DNA from: Thermoflavifilum sp.
GTDB taxonomy: Bacteria; Bacteroidota; Bacteroidia; Chitinophagales; Chitinophagaceae
Assembly: GCF_014961315.1 (NCBI RefSeq)
Contig: NZ_CP063141.1
Location: 2,453,173 to 2,517,172 of the forward strand
Reading direction: 5' to 3'
Length of the DNA: 64,000 bases
The notes under the pieces are model-generated. The model saw only the letters and a list, made by a program, of their open reading frames with translations, was not told the DNA's origin and searched no databases. This document shows positions 18,462-28,528 of the stretch, one piece after another (position 1 is the first letter of the stretch; each line of letters starts with the position of its first letter). The position numbers were made by a program, and so were the translations under genes.

Positions 18462-19139
18462 TTATCGGGCAACAGCTTCCTGATGTAATTTCCGTGTTTC
18501 CAGGTAGTTCCCTGCTTTATCGAATACAAACACCTGAGCCTCACCGGTTGCAAATTCCACTTCTGAAATTTTTTCGGCGGGAATATGCTCCAGAAACATT
18601 TTCAATGCCCGCAGGCTGTTGCCATGAGCTACAATCAGGATTTTTTTCCCGGATTTTACCAGGGGCGACACTTCCTGCTGATAACAGGCCACCACACGCT
18701 CGTAAGTATCTTTTAAACTTTCCCCGTGCGGAGGCCTATCTTCAAATCCTCTCCGCCAGCGATGTACCTGTTCGGCGCCAAACAATTTTGCCGTTTCTTC
18801 TTTGTTTTTCCCCTGTAAATCCCCGTAATGCCGCTCGTTAAAGGCTTGAAAACGCCTTACCAGCAATTGATCCGTAACAATTTCCGGGGCTTCGAGCAAC
18901 ATATTCATCAAAGTTTCCCAGCTGCGTCGCAAAGCTGAGGTGATAGCTATATCGAAAACAAAAGCATGTTGCGCCAGCAATTGCCCAACCCTTCGCGCTT
19001 CGGCAATTCCATTCTCGGATAACGAACAATCAATCCAGCCGGTAAACAGATTTTTTTGATTGTACACCGATTCACCATGGCGAACCATTACCAGATAAGT
19101 ATTTTCCTGTTGTGAAGCATTTGTTGAAGCCATAATCAT
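18462..19139 (-). CDS. gpmA: 2,3-bisphosphoglycerate-dependent phosphoglycerate mutase
   Basis: 225 residues (about 25 fewer than E. coli GpmA; common in Bacteroidota). Motifs: VMVRHGESVYNQKNLFTGW with the catalytic His in RHG, SALRRSWETL, ERHYGDLQGKNKEE, FEDRPPHGESLKDTYERV and ILIVAHGNSLRALKMFLE with the second catalytic His. Interconverts 3- and 2-phosphoglycerate in glycolysis. Start may be the first or third residue (both Met). It lies about 50 bases downstream of thrC on the same strand but need not be in the thr operon. Confidence 0.92.
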   Translation of the reverse strand: MIMASTNASQQENTYLVMVRHGESVYNQKNLFTGWIDCSLSENGIAEARRVGQLLAQHAFVFDIAITSALRRSWETLMNMLLEAPEIVTDQLLVRRFQAFNERHYGDLQGKNKEETAKLFGAEQVHRWRRGFEDRPPHGESLKDTYERVVACYQQEVSPLVKSGKKILIVAHGNSLRALKMFLEHIPAEKISEVEFATGEAQVFVFDKAGNYLETRKLHQEAVAR

Positions 19140-19187
19140 TGGTTTTTATTTTGCAAAGTAAACATATCCCGGGTAAACATTTTGTGC

Positions 19188-20513
19188 TTATGATGTCTGC
19201 AAAAGATAAGATTTAAAAGTTTCAAAATTGTTTTTCATTCGAATGGCCCGGCCCGGCTGTTGCATGATTTGCTGAACGGCTGTTGGGAGTGAAGGCCAGC
19301 AGGGAAGTGTACGGATGTCATCCGGATAAATATTTGCAAATTTTCCGGGATGTGCAGTAGCCAGGAACACGCCGGGCGATGCAGAAGGGTGTCGCTGCTG
19401 ATAGGTGTTCAGCCCCAGGCTGGCTATGGCGGTGTGCGGACAGAGGATATAGCGTTCTGTTTCGGCCACACGCCTGATTTCGGCAAGTGTTTGATGATCA
19501 TCAAATGCATATCCGTGAATCCATTGGCGCATCCGTTGCACATCCTGTTGAAAGATTGCACTGAGGCGCTGAAAATTGCTCGGGTTGCCAACGTCCATGG
19601 CATTCGACAGGGTAGGGATGGATGGGCGGGGGGTGAACACACCGGTACGCAAATATTGCGGTACTTCATCGTTCACATTGGTGGAGGCCACGAAAGCTTT
19701 TACCGGCAGGCCCATGCATCGGGCGAATACCCCAGCGGTGAGATTACCAAAATTACCGCTCGGCACGGAAAAAACGGGTGGTTCGCTGATGCCCTGCCGC
19801 TGTAGTTGGGCCCAGGCATGTACATAATAAAAACTCTGTGGAATGAGTCTGGCAATATTGATGGAATTTGCAGAGGCTAAAACATAGCGTTGATTGAGTT
19901 CTTTGTCCAGAAATGCCTGCTTCACCAGATGCTGGCAATCGTCGAAGCTGCCTTCGATTTCAAGTGTATGCACATTTTCGTTGAGTGTGGTAAGCTGCTT
20001 TTCCTGTAAAGCACTTACTTTTCCCGAAGGGAAAAGAATCGTGACGCGAATGCCCGGCACCCGATGAAATCCCAGTGCCACAGCACCTCCGGTATCGCCC
20101 GAGGTGGCCACCAGGATGTGAATCTCGCGCTGGCGTTTTTCCAGAAAATAAGCCATGAGTCGACTCATGAAGCGTGCGCCAATATCCTTGAAAGCCAGCG
20201 AAGGTCCATGAAATAATTCCAGTACAAAACGTTTTTCGCCCAGCTGCACCAGTGGCACCGGAAAGGCAAAAGCATCTTCTACAATCCTGCGCAATGCAGC
20301 TGTTTCTACTTCGTCCTGCAAAAACGCACTTGCCATGCGGAAAGCAATCTCTGGAAAACTGCAGGGAAGCATATCCTGCCATTCTTGTGCCGACAGATGG
20401 GGAAGCCGGCAGGGCATGTACAATCCATTATCGGGTGGCAGACTCTGAAACAATGCAGTTTCAAAATCTACGATATGTGCGGGATTGCGTGTACTATACA
20501 GTTTCATCGCCAT
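19188..20513 (-). CDS. thrC: Threonine synthase
   Basis: 441 residues. N-terminal MKLYSTRNPAHIVDFETALFQSLPPDNGLYMP, and the PLP lysine motif FHGPSLAFKDIGARF, then ATSGDTGGAVALG and SVPSGNFGNLTAGVFA. The length and opening match the long (fungal/proteobacterial type) threonine synthase. It converts O-phosphohomoserine to threonine. Third gene of the leftward thrA-thrB-thrC run, 11 bases after thrB, under the leader described at 24008-24165. Confidence 0.95.
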   Translation of the reverse strand: MAMKLYSTRNPAHIVDFETALFQSLPPDNGLYMPCRLPHLSAQEWQDMLPCSFPEIAFRMASAFLQDEVETAALRRIVEDAFAFPVPLVQLGEKRFVLELFHGPSLAFKDIGARFMSRLMAYFLEKRQREIHILVATSGDTGGAVALGFHRVPGIRVTILFPSGKVSALQEKQLTTLNENVHTLEIEGSFDDCQHLVKQAFLDKELNQRYVLASANSINIARLIPQSFYYVHAWAQLQRQGISEPPVFSVPSGNFGNLTAGVFARCMGLPVKAFVASTNVNDEVPQYLRTGVFTPRPSIPTLSNAMDVGNPSNFQRLSAIFQQDVQRMRQWIHGYAFDDHQTLAEIRRVAETERYILCPHTAIASLGLNTYQQRHPSASPGVFLATAHPGKFANIYPDDIRTLPCWPSLPTAVQQIMQQPGRAIRMKNNFETFKSYLLQTS

Positions 20514-20524
20514 GGTACAGAAGA

Positions 20525-21499
20525 TTAAGATTTTTTATGAACCGTTTCACCAGTAGCCAGTAAACGTGGCCCCTGGCGGTTGATAGGCGAGATAAATACG
20601 TCAGATGCTATATGATGCTGCTGCAAATGTGCCTGTAGTCGGGACAGAATGGTTTCGGCCGTTGTGAAATGTTCGCACAGGGCGAACACGCTGGGGCCGG
20701 AGCCGGAGATACCAAAGCCTAAAGCGCCGGATGACAGAGCAATGGATTTCAGAGCCTGGTATTCCGGAATCAAAATCGAACGGACGGGCTCAATGATTAC
20801 GTCGTGCATGGAACGGGCAAGTAGGGCAAAATCCTGATTGTAGAGCGCGCTGATGAAACCGGCCAGATTGCCCATTTGTGTGGTCACATCGGATAAGGGC
20901 ACATAGGGTTTGAGGATTTTGCGGGCGTCGCGGGTCTGGATCTCGATATGCGGGTGCAGCAATCCACACACCAACGATTCGGGGGTAGGTAACTGAATCA
21001 CATCGAGCGGATGATAGCTACGAATGAGCACAAAGCCGCCCAGCAGTGCCGGTGCCACGTTATCGGCATGCCCCTGTCCACAGGCCAGCTCTTCGCCTTC
21101 CATGGCCAGTTGCAGGAGATCGGCGGTAGATAAGGGTTGTCCCATGAGATGATGAATGGCAAAGAGTCCGGCTACTGTACTGGCCGCGCTGGAACCCAGT
21201 CCGCTGCCCACCGGCATATGCTTGTGCAGTACAATTTCAATGCCCAGATCGTCCCGTCCGATCTGTTGCAGATAGCGCATTACCGAAGCGCTTACCGTAT
21301 TCTTTGTCGGGTCGAGTGGCAGACGTCCCTCGTCACCGTAGATGGCCCTGAGCCTTACACCTGGCTCTGAGACCACAAACAGTTCCACCTCGTCGCCCGG
21401 AGTTTCCACTGCAAAGCCCAGCACATCGAAGCCACATACCACATTGGCAACCGTGGCCGGAGCAAATACCCGGATATACGACATCGATGGTTGTTCCAT
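20525..21499 (-). CDS. thrB: Homoserine kinase (GHMP family)
   Basis: About 324 residues starting at the ATG at 21499 (MEQPSMSYIRVFAPATVANVVCGFDVLG); an upstream ATG at 21520 would overlap the end of thrA. GHMP phosphate-loop motif is PVGSGLGSSAASTVAGL; the C-terminal GALGFGISGSGPSVFALC is motif 3. It phosphorylates homoserine with ATP, feeding thrC directly. Order thrA, thrB, thrC matches the enterobacterial operon. Confidence 0.94.
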   Translation of the reverse strand: MEQPSMSYIRVFAPATVANVVCGFDVLGFAVETPGDEVELFVVSEPGVRLRAIYGDEGRLPLDPTKNTVSASVMRYLQQIGRDDLGIEIVLHKHMPVGSGLGSSAASTVAGLFAIHHLMGQPLSTADLLQLAMEGEELACGQGHADNVAPALLGGFVLIRSYHPLDVIQLPTPESLVCGLLHPHIEIQTRDARKILKPYVPLSDVTTQMGNLAGFISALYNQDFALLARSMHDVIIEPVRSILIPEYQALKSIALSSGALGFGISGSGPSVFALCEHFTTAETILSRLQAHLQQHHIASDVFISPINRQGPRLLATGETVHKKS

Positions 21500-21509
21500 A
21501 CTAAAGGTT

Positions 21510-24004
21510 TTATTGTGCACCCACTTTTACCAGATCGGCAAATACACCTGCTGCGGTGACTTCGGCTCCGGCGCCCGGTCCTTTCACGACCAGCGGACAA
21601 TCACGATAGCGGGGTGTGGTAAATGCAATAATATTATCACTGCCGGTCAAGAAATAAAAGGGATGTGAAGCATCGATGGCATGTAATTTAATACTTACCT
21701 TTCCCTGATCCATGACACCGATATAACGAAGTACCTTGCCCTCGGCTTCCGCTTTCTTTTTCATCGCTTCAAAATGTGCGTCTTCCTGACGCAGCGCTTC
21801 ATAAAAAGCTTCCACTGAAGGAGCTTTCAGACAACTTTCCGGAAGGATGGGCTCCATTTCCACATCCTGCATTTCTACGGCATATCCGGAATCACGCGCC
21901 AGTATTAGCATCTTGCGCATGAAGTCGAGTCCGCTCAGGTCATCACGTGGATCGGGTTCCGTATATCCTTTCGCCTGAGCCTCGCGCACAATCTCATAAA
22001 AATGTCGATCGCCCTTGAAAGCATTGAAGATATAAGAAATGGTGCCGGAGAGAATAGCCTCAATCTTTAAAATTTTATCTCCGCTCACCAGCAAATCGTG
22101 TAAGGTGCTGATAATCGGCAATCCCGCACCCACATTGGTTTCATAAAAAAAGTCGACGCCGTATTTCTTCACCGCGTCTTTAAATCTTTTATACAGGCTG
22201 TATTCGCTTGAGTTTCCGATTTTATTGCAGGTCACAATGGAAATGCTCGATGTGAAAATATCTTCATAATGCTTGACCACCTCTGCGCTGGCGGAGTTAT
22301 CGATAAACACGCTATTGGGCAGATTCATCGATTGCATGCGCTGAATAAACTTATCCAGACTGGCCGGTTCACCGTGTTCCTGCAAATAATTTTCCCAGCA
22401 TTTCAGGGGGATGCCTTCCTCATCGAATACCATGCGTCGGGTATTGGTAATAGCCACTACTTTAATTTTCAACGAACGATGTTCCAGCAAATAATCTTCA
22501 TGTTCAGCAATCTGTCGCAACAATGTTCTGCCGATATTACCCGTACCCAGGTAGAACACGTGCAATGTTTTTTTGGTACGGATAAAGAAAGCATCGTGTA
22601 CGGCATTCAGGGCTTTCGATAAATCGTGTCGCTTCACCACCACAGAAATATTGTATTCCGACGAACCCTGTGCAATGGCCACCACATTGATTCCATTGCG
22701 ACCCAGGGCGCTGAACAGTTTACCGGATAATCCCTTCGTCTGCCGCATATTTTCACCCACAATCGCCAGAATAGAAAGATCATGCTCGACTTCTGGGGCT
22801 CCATTTTACGGGTGGCCAGCTCCAGTTCAAATTCCTGTTCGATGAGTTTTCGAGCTTTTTCGGCATGAGCAGGCGTTACGGCAATCGTGATGCTATGTTC
22901 CGAGGAAGCCTGGGTGATGAGGATGATGTTGATGTTTTCGCGGGCAAATAAGGCAAATAACCGGCCACTGACACCCGATTTGCCGACCATGCCGCTACCC
23001 TGGATGTTGATGAGGCTGATGTGGTTGATGCTGCTGATGCCTCGGATAAGGGTACCGTTACGTTTGGCTTTTTCCCGGATTACCGTGCCCGGAAATTCCG
23101 GATGAAAAGTATTGCGAATGACCACCGGAATTTTCTGCAGGATCACAGGAATCAGGGTGGGCGGATAAATCACCTTTGCACCGAAATAAGATAATTCCAT
23201 GGCTTCGGTGTAAGAGATTTCTTCCAGCGGGAAGGCTTTTTTTACAATGCGCGGGTCGGCTGTCATAAAGCCATCCACATCTGTCCAGATCTGAATTTCT
23301 TCAGCATGGATGGCGGCACCCACCAGGGCTGCGGTATAATCACTTCCTCCACGACCCAGCGTAGTAGTATGTCCCTGTTCATCCGAACCGATAAAGCCAG
23401 TGATACAAAACAGGGTTGCGGGATGCTGATTTACAGCCTTACAGATCAATGCATAGCTGCGTTCCGTGTATACCCTGGCATTTCCAAAATGGCTGTCGGT
23501 CTTAATCCACTCACGCGCATCCACATATGTTACATCAGGTTCATACTGACGCAGGATATGCGACAGTAGCGTGGTGGAAAGGCGTTCTCCGAAGCTCATC
23601 ACCAGGTCGGCCGTTCTTGCCGAAAGCTCGCGCAGGGCACGTATACCATGTAAAATCGTCTCCAGTTCATTCACCAGAAGTTTTAGCTCCATCAAAGCCT
23701 GATTCTGATGGCGCGTTTCAAGCAGGGCGTATACGACCTGGAAATGCCTTTCCTGTAACTGTTGAAGGGACTGTTCAAATTCAGCTCCCTGCTCGGCCTG
23801 AGAAGCCATTTGCAATAACTGGTTGGTAACTCCGCTCATGGCCGAAGCCACCACAGCAAGTCCGCCGTCCTTATTGGCCTGATAAGCCATGCGCCGTTGT
23901 TCCTGAATGATAGCAACAACCTGTCGGATGCTTTCCGCACTTCCCATGGAAGTGCCTCCAAATTTGAGTACTTTCACCTGATATACTTTTTTAAACACAC
24001 CCAT
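21510..24004 (-). pseudogene. thrA: Bifunctional aspartokinase/homoserine dehydrogenase, split by a -1 frameshift
   Basis: Two open frames make one ThrA. The right part (24004 to about 22796) is aspartokinase: VLKFGGTSMGS near the N-terminus, GFIGSDEQGHTTTLGRGGSDYTAALVGA and two ACT domains. The left part (about 22795 to 21510) continues the second ACT domain (EVEHDLSILAIVGENMRQTKG) and holds homoserine dehydrogenase (LGTGNIGRTLL, then GAGLPIISTLHDLL, EAILSGTISYIFN, DPRDDLSGLDFMRKM). Frames join at a G4 run at 22795-22798 (C4 on the coding strand); five C residues would restore a continuous protein of about 830 residues. Family starts are usually M-K-V-L-K-F-G-G; here that residue is a GTG at 23977, while ATG 24004 adds nine residues next to the leader hairpin. 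Makes aspartyl phosphate and homoserine for Thr, Met and Ile. Confidence 0.87.
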
Positions 24005-24007
24005 TAT

Positions 24008-24047
24008 GCAGAAGGCCTTCCTCGTATTCAGGAGGAAGGCCTTCTGC
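24008..24047 (-). terminator. Attenuator hairpin in the thr operon leader
   Basis: A perfect 16-bp stem (arms 24008-24023 and 24032-24047) with an 8-base loop, on the minus strand arm sequence GCAGAAGGCCTTCCTC. It lies 31 bases after the leader peptide stop and directly before the thrA start. A rival pairing is visible: GGAGG-U-AAGG at 24077-24086 (spanning the leader stop) with CCTTCCTCC at 24031-24039, one bulged U. That would break the hairpin when a ribosome stalls upstream. No clear U-run follows (minus strand reads ATAATGGGTGTGTTT), so termination strength is uncertain; it might instead control thrA translation. Confidence 0.75.
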
Positions 24048-24078
24048 TATCTTCTATGATGATATGTATTCGCTTGCC

Positions 24079-24165
24079 TTACCTCCATGACTGCACTTCA
24101 GCCATAATCATCATTATGGTTGTCATCCCAGTTATGCCCGTAATTCGAAATGCATGTGCAATCAT
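24079..24165 (-). CDS. thrL: Leader peptide of the thr operon (28 residues)
   Basis: A short ATG-initiated frame on the coding strand of thrA, 75 bases upstream of the thrA ATG. Residues 8-21 read ITGITGMTTIMMIM: four Thr, four Ile, four Met and two Gly. These are end products of the pathway that thrA starts. The stop TAA sits inside GGAGGTAAGG, which can pair with the left arm of the downstream hairpin. This matches E. coli thrL in concept (Thr/Ile codons) though not in sequence. Too short to score by homology; the call rests on codon content, position and the RNA structures around it. Confidence 0.75.
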   Translation of the reverse strand: MIAHAFRITGITGMTTIMMIMAEVQSWR

Positions 24166-24348
24166 GGATCACATAATCGATAAAATCGGGCGTAAAGCTA
24201 AAAAATATTTATGAAATCATTTTTAAAATTTTATTTTTTCGAATGAAATCGCCTATTCATCAACAACTAAATCGTTTGTTCAGCGAAAAAAGAGGTTCAA
24301 AAGGGAGAGTTTATGCTAACTTTACCCGCAACAAAAACATGAACCCAT
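24166..24348. promoter_or_regulatory. Divergent promoter region between thr leader and nagB-like gene
   Basis: 183 AT-rich bases without a gene, holding the start signals for thr (leftward) and for the deaminase gene (rightward). A TAACTTTA element at 24317-24324, 25 bases before the ATG at 24349, resembles the Bacteroidota -7 consensus TAnnTTTG, but no matching TTTG -33 element stands at the usual distance. No other structure seen. Confidence 0.4.
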
Positions 24349-26271
24349 ATGCCACAGCAGAATTCGACAGGGAATTTTATCGACACGTTCGAGCATGTTG
24401 CCGTAGAAATTTTTCCGGATAATAAGGAAGGCTCGCGCTATGTAGCGCAACAAATTGCCGACCTGATGCGTGAAAAAGAGCGAAAAGGCCAGCATTGTGT
24501 GCTGGGACTTGCCACCGGTTCCTCGCCTCAAAACGTTTATGCCGAGCTGGTGCGCATGCATCAGCAAGAAGGATTGAGTTTTAAGCATGTCATTACTTTT
24601 AACCTGGATGAATATTATCCCATTGAGCATGATGCTTTGCAGAGTTTTCACCGATACATGTGGGAGCGATTGTTTAAACATGTCGATATTCTCCCCGAAA
24701 ATGTACATATTCCAGATGGTACCATTCCCAAAGATCAGATCAAGGTTTACTGTCAGCAATATGAAGCCGAAATAGAAAAGGTCGGGGGCATTGATTTGCA
24801 ATTGTTGGGCATCGGGCATAATGGCCATATCGGATTCAATGAACCGGGCTCCAATATCAATTCCCGGACACGGCTTATTGCGCTGGATCAGGCAACACGA
24901 ATAGCCAACTCCTATGAATTTGCCCATATTGCCGAAGTGCCACGACTGGCCATTACCATGGGCATCAGTACCATTCTGAAGGCACGTCGCATCATACTCA
25001 TCGCCTGGGGCCAGCATAAAGCAGCCATCGTACGCAAAGCCGTGGAGGGGCATAGCACCGAACAAGTGCCGGCATCTCTGCTGCAACAACATCCGGATTG
25101 TACCTTCGTACTGGATGAACAGGCTGCATCCGAACTCACCCGCTACAAATCGCCCTGGCTGACCGGTGAGTGTGAATGGACGCCCAAGATGATTCGCAAA
25201 GCGGTATGCTCACTTGCACTTGAATTGAACAAGCCTATCCTTATGCTTACCGACAACGACTATAACGATCATGGCTTAAGCGATTTGCTCGTACAATTCG
25301 GCTCGGCTTACGATATCAATCTCATGGTATTCAATGGTATGAAAAGCACCATCACGGGCTGGCCGGGCGGGAAACCAGGTGTACACATTCCCGATCATCC
25401 TGAAAGAAGCGAGCCTGCCAGAAAACGCGTGCTCATTTTTTCACCGCATATGGACGATGATATCATTTCAATGGGCGGAACTTTCATTCGCCTGCACGAA
25501 CAAGGACACGATGTGCATGTGGCTTACCAGACCTCGGGCAATATAGCGGTGAACGATGAGTTTGTACTCAGGTTTATTGATTTTGCCGTGGGTTTCGACG
25601 AAATCTTTGGTATCGATAAAAGCCGGGCCACGCAGATCATGAAAGAAGCGCGCGAATTCATCCGCAATAAAAAACCCAGTCAGATCGATACACCAGAAAT
25701 CCGTGCCATCAAAGGATTGATTCGAAAATGTGAAGCCAAGGCTACCTGTCGATACGTAGGCATTCCGGAAGATCATATCCATTTTCTGGACTTGCCTTTT
25801 TATGAAACAGGACGTATTGAAAAAAATCCGCCCGGCGAAGAAGATATCCGGATTACCATGGATATCATCCGGCAGGTGAAACCCCATCAGATTTATGCCG
25901 CCGGTGATCTGGCCGACCCGCATGGCACGCACAAAGTGTGTCTGGATATTATCATTGAAGCGTTGAAACGGCTGAAGCACGAGCCCTTCATGCAGGATTG
26001 CTGGGTGTGGCTTTATCGCGGTGCATGGCAGGAATGGGAGATTTATGAAATTGAAATGGCCATCCCCATGAGTCCCGATCAGGTGATTCAGAAACGCCAC
26101 GGCATTTTCATCCATCAATCCCAAAAAGACGTCGTCGTATTTCAGGGTAGCGACAGGCGAGAGTTCTGGCAAAGAGCCGAAGAAAGAAATGCTGCCACAG
26201 CCGAATTATACGATCGATTGGGATTGCCTAAATATGCAGCCATGGAGGCTTTTGTACGTTATCATTTTTAA
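24349..26271 (+). CDS. nagB: Glucosamine-6-phosphate deaminase fused to a PIG-L/LmbE deacetylase-like domain
   Basis: 640 residues, more than twice the normal NagB length (about 260). Residues about 15-290 are the deaminase: LATGSSPQNVYAELV, VITFNLDEYYPI, LLGIGHNGHIGFNEPGS and a matching lid region. Residues about 360-620 are a PIG-L/LmbE zinc hydrolase: KRVLIFSPHMDDDIISMGG carries the HxDD zinc motif and DPHGTHKVC the third ligand. Such fusions occur in Bacteroidota. The deaminase makes fructose-6-phosphate and ammonia from glucosamine-6-phosphate; the second half may remove the acetyl group of N-acetylglucosamine-6-phosphate or act on another amide, which is inference. Cytosolic, no signal peptide. 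The M19 dipeptidase gene starts 11 bases downstream. Confidence 0.9.
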   Translation: MPQQNSTGNFIDTFEHVAVEIFPDNKEGSRYVAQQIADLMREKERKGQHCVLGLATGSSPQNVYAELVRMHQQEGLSFKHVITFNLDEYYPIEHDALQSFHRYMWERLFKHVDILPENVHIPDGTIPKDQIKVYCQQYEAEIEKVGGIDLQLLGIGHNGHIGFNEPGSNINSRTRLIALDQATRIANSYEFAHIAEVPRLAITMGISTILKARRIILIAWGQHKAAIVRKAVEGHSTEQVPASLLQQHPDCTFVLDEQAASELTRYKSPWLTGECEWTPKMIRKAVCSLALELNKPILMLTDNDYNDHGLSDLLVQFGSAYDINLMVFNGMKSTITGWPGGKPGVHIPDHPERSEPARKRVLIFSPHMDDDIISMGGTFIRLHEQGHDVHVAYQTSGNIAVNDEFVLRFIDFAVGFDEIFGIDKSRATQIMKEAREFIRNKKPSQIDTPEIRAIKGLIRKCEAKATCRYVGIPEDHIHFLDLPFYETGRIEKNPPGEEDIRITMDIIRQVKPHQIYAAGDLADPHGTHKVCLDIIIEALKRLKHEPFMQDCWVWLYRGAWQEWEIYEIEMAIPMSPDQVIQKRHGIFIHQSQKDVVVFQGSDRREFWQRAEERNAATAELYDRLGLPKYAAMEAFVRYHF

Positions 26272-26282
26272 ATATTCAGCCT

Positions 26283-27527
26283 ATGTCTTTTAAATGCTGC
26301 TGGCTTTATAGCATGCTGATTCCGGTGCTGGCCTCTGCCCAGCAACACATGCACCAGACCGGAACATCCGATGAAGCCTTTGCCCTTCAATTACATCGGC
26401 AAGCGCTGGTATTCGATACCCACAACGATGTGATTTCAACACTAACCATGAAAGGCTACGATATTTCACACCGCCTGAATGTGGGAAATACGGATCTGGT
26501 GCGACTTAAGGCGGGTGGGGTAGATGCGCAATTTTTCTCCATCTGGTGTGATGGATCATACGGCAAGGGACAGGCCTTTGCCTGGGCAAACCGGGAAATC
26601 GATTCGTTGATGGCGATCATCCATCGCAATCCCGATAAAATTGCGCTGGCTACCTCGGCATCGGATGTGAAGCGTATTGTGGCACAGCATAAAATTGCAG
26701 CCCTGATCGGGGTAGAAGGCGGGCACATGATTGAAGATCGTCTCGATTACCTGGATAGTCTCTACAAACGGGGTATGCGCTATATGACCCTCACGTGGAA
26801 CAACAGCACAGACTGGGCCACCTCGGCTGTTGACGAAACCCTGCATGCCGATACGCTCAGCCACAAAGGGCTTACAGCATTCGGCCGACAGGTGGTACGA
26901 AGAATGAATGAACTGGGCATAATCGTGGACCTGGCGCATGTGGGTGAACAAACCTTTTACGATGCGCTTGCCGTTACCACCAGGCCTGTACTGGTTTCGC
27001 ATAGCAGTGTATATGCACTCGACCCTGTTCCTCGTAATTTAAAAGACGACCAGATCAGGGCTGTGGCAAGGAATGGCGGGGTGATCTGTGTAAATTTCTA
27101 CGATGCCTTTCTGGATCCTCATTTCAGCCATCGACTCGATAGCCTAGTGGATGCGCATCCGCGACTGAGCGATTCCCTGAAACAACTGTATCCCGAAACC
27201 ATGGATTTTCAGGTGCATTTTCTGCAAGCCCTGCCCGAAGCAGCTTATCAAATCAAGCCACCGCTTTCCCTGCTCATTGACCATATCGATTATATTGTTA
27301 AGCTGGTAGGGGTTGACTATGTGGGATTGGGTGCCGATTTCGATGGAGCCGAAGCTTATCCGCGTGATATGGACGATGTAACCTGCTATCCACGCATCAC
27401 CAGCGCCTTATTACAACGAGGATATTCACCCGCCGATATTCGAAAAATTCTCGGTGGCAATGTCATGCGGGTACTTCAGGCCAACGAAACGGGCAGCAGG
27501 CCTGCTCATGCAACAGGAGAAAGATGA
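26283..27527 (+). CDS. Membrane dipeptidase, M19 family, secreted
   Basis: 414 residues with a signal peptide ([13 protein letters not shown]). M19 features: [12 protein letters not shown] with the first zinc ligands, [10 protein letters not shown] with the bridging Glu, [21 protein letters not shown], and [10 protein letters not shown] near the end. A two-zinc dipeptidase that cleaves dipeptides (and D-residue containing peptides in some members) in the periplasm. It starts 11 bases after the NagB-PIG-L gene; its last 22 bases overlap the convergent bioB end. Confidence 0.92.
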   Translation: MSFKCCWLYSMLIPVLASAQQHMHQTGTSDEAFALQLHRQALVFDTHNDVISTLTMKGYDISHRLNVGNTDLVRLKAGGVDAQFFSIWCDGSYGKGQAFAWANREIDSLMAIIHRNPDKIALATSASDVKRIVAQHKIAALIGVEGGHMIEDRLDYLDSLYKRGMRYMTLTWNNSTDWATSAVDETLHADTLSHKGLTAFGRQVVRRMNELGIIVDLAHVGEQTFYDALAVTTRPVLVSHSSVYALDPVPRNLKDDQIRAVARNGGVICVNFYDAFLDPHFSHRLDSLVDAHPRLSDSLKQLYPETMDFQVHFLQALPEAAYQIKPPLSLLIDHIDYIVKLVGVDYVGLGADFDGAEAYPRDMDDVTCYPRITSALLQRGYSPADIRKILGGNVMRVLQANETGSRPAHATGER

Positions 27528-28516
27528 TCTTTAAATGCTGGCCTGGGCTTTAAACCCAATAAGGCAAACAGCGCTTTATCTGCATCCACACCAGGATTAG
27601 GCGTGGTAAGCAATTTTTCTCCGGAAAAAATGGAATTGGCCCCCGCCAGAAAACAAAGCGCTTGCTCGGCCGGACTATACTGCAGTCGCCCCGCGCTTAA
27701 TCTTACCATGGCTTTAGGCATGAGGATACGAGCCGTTGCAATCATGCGAATCATATCCCAGATCTCCACTGGGGGTTGATTTTCGAGTGGTGTGCCTTCA
27801 ATAGGCACCAGGGCGTTAATGGGCACAGATTCCGGATGTTCAGGCAAATTCGCAAGGGTTTGCAACAATTCAATACGATCTGCATCAGACTCGCCCATGC
27901 CGATGATACCACCGCAACATACACTCACGCCCGCTTTTCGCACGTGTTCCAGCGTGCGCAAACGATCTTCATAAGTACGGGTATGGATGATTTCGCCGTA
28001 ATAGGAAGCCGATGTATCCAAGTTATGATTGTAAGCATATAAACCCGCTTCGTGCAGGCGCCTGGCCTGTTCTTCGGTGAGCATACCCAGCGTACAGCAC
28101 ACCTCAAGCCCCATTTCCCTGATTTCATGAATCATCTCCAGTACCCGATCAAAATCCCGATTATTGCGTACTTCCCGCCAGGCAGCACCCATGCAGAAAC
28201 GCGTGGAACCATTTGCTTTCGCCTGCCGGGCAGCCGCCAGCACTTCATCCTTATGCATCAGCGGCTGAGGCTTAACGGATGTGTGATGATGAACAGATTG
28301 CGAACAGTAAGCACAATCTTCCGGACATCCGCCGGTTTTAATGGAAAGCAAAGTGCACACCTGTACTTCACCAGGGGTATGAAATTGCCGATGAATGGAA
28401 GCCGCCTGAAAAATCAAATCCAGCAGGGGTTGGTGGTAAATGGCTTCAATCTCTTCTCTTTTCCAGTCGTGCCGAATGAGATCATGAATAGTAGGCATCA
28501 TCACAAATTTTTTCAA
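27506..28516 (-). CDS. bioB: Biotin synthase (radical SAM)
   Basis: 336 residues. The radical SAM cluster motif is [17 protein letters not shown] (CxxxCxxC). Downstream [25 protein letters not shown] and [19 protein letters not shown] are BioB signatures, with the Cys and Arg ligands of the second cluster region. It inserts sulfur into dethiobiotin. An internal Met at 28501 is an alternative start. No other bio genes nearby. Transcribed with the M42 peptidase upstream (12-base gap) is possible. Confidence 0.95.
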   Translation of the reverse strand: MKKFVMMPTIHDLIRHDWKREEIEAIYHQPLLDLIFQAASIHRQFHTPGEVQVCTLLSIKTGGCPEDCAYCSQSVHHHTSVKPQPLMHKDEVLAAARQAKANGSTRFCMGAAWREVRNNRDFDRVLEMIHEIREMGLEVCCTLGMLTEEQARRLHEAGLYAYNHNLDTSASYYGEIIHTRTYEDRLRTLEHVRKAGVSVCCGGIIGMGESDADRIELLQTLANLPEHPESVPINALVPIEGTPLENQPPVEIWDMIRMIATARILMPKAMVRLSAGRLQYSPAEQALCFLAGANSIFSGEKLLTTPNPGVDADKALFALLGLKPRPAFKDHLSPVA

Positions 28517-28528
28517 TAAAAATCATGT

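Noticed and set aside
24317..24324. TAACTTTA as a definite Bacteroidota promoter
   Set aside because: Resembles the -7 element, but no TTTG -33 element at the right spacing; a similar TAACTTTA before the LysM gene (10892-10899) also lacks one. Kept only as a remark in the intergenic feature.
24322..25092. 256-codon open frame opposite the deaminase domain
   Set aside because: Shadow of the NagB-PIG-L gene, which has all catalytic motifs on the other strand.
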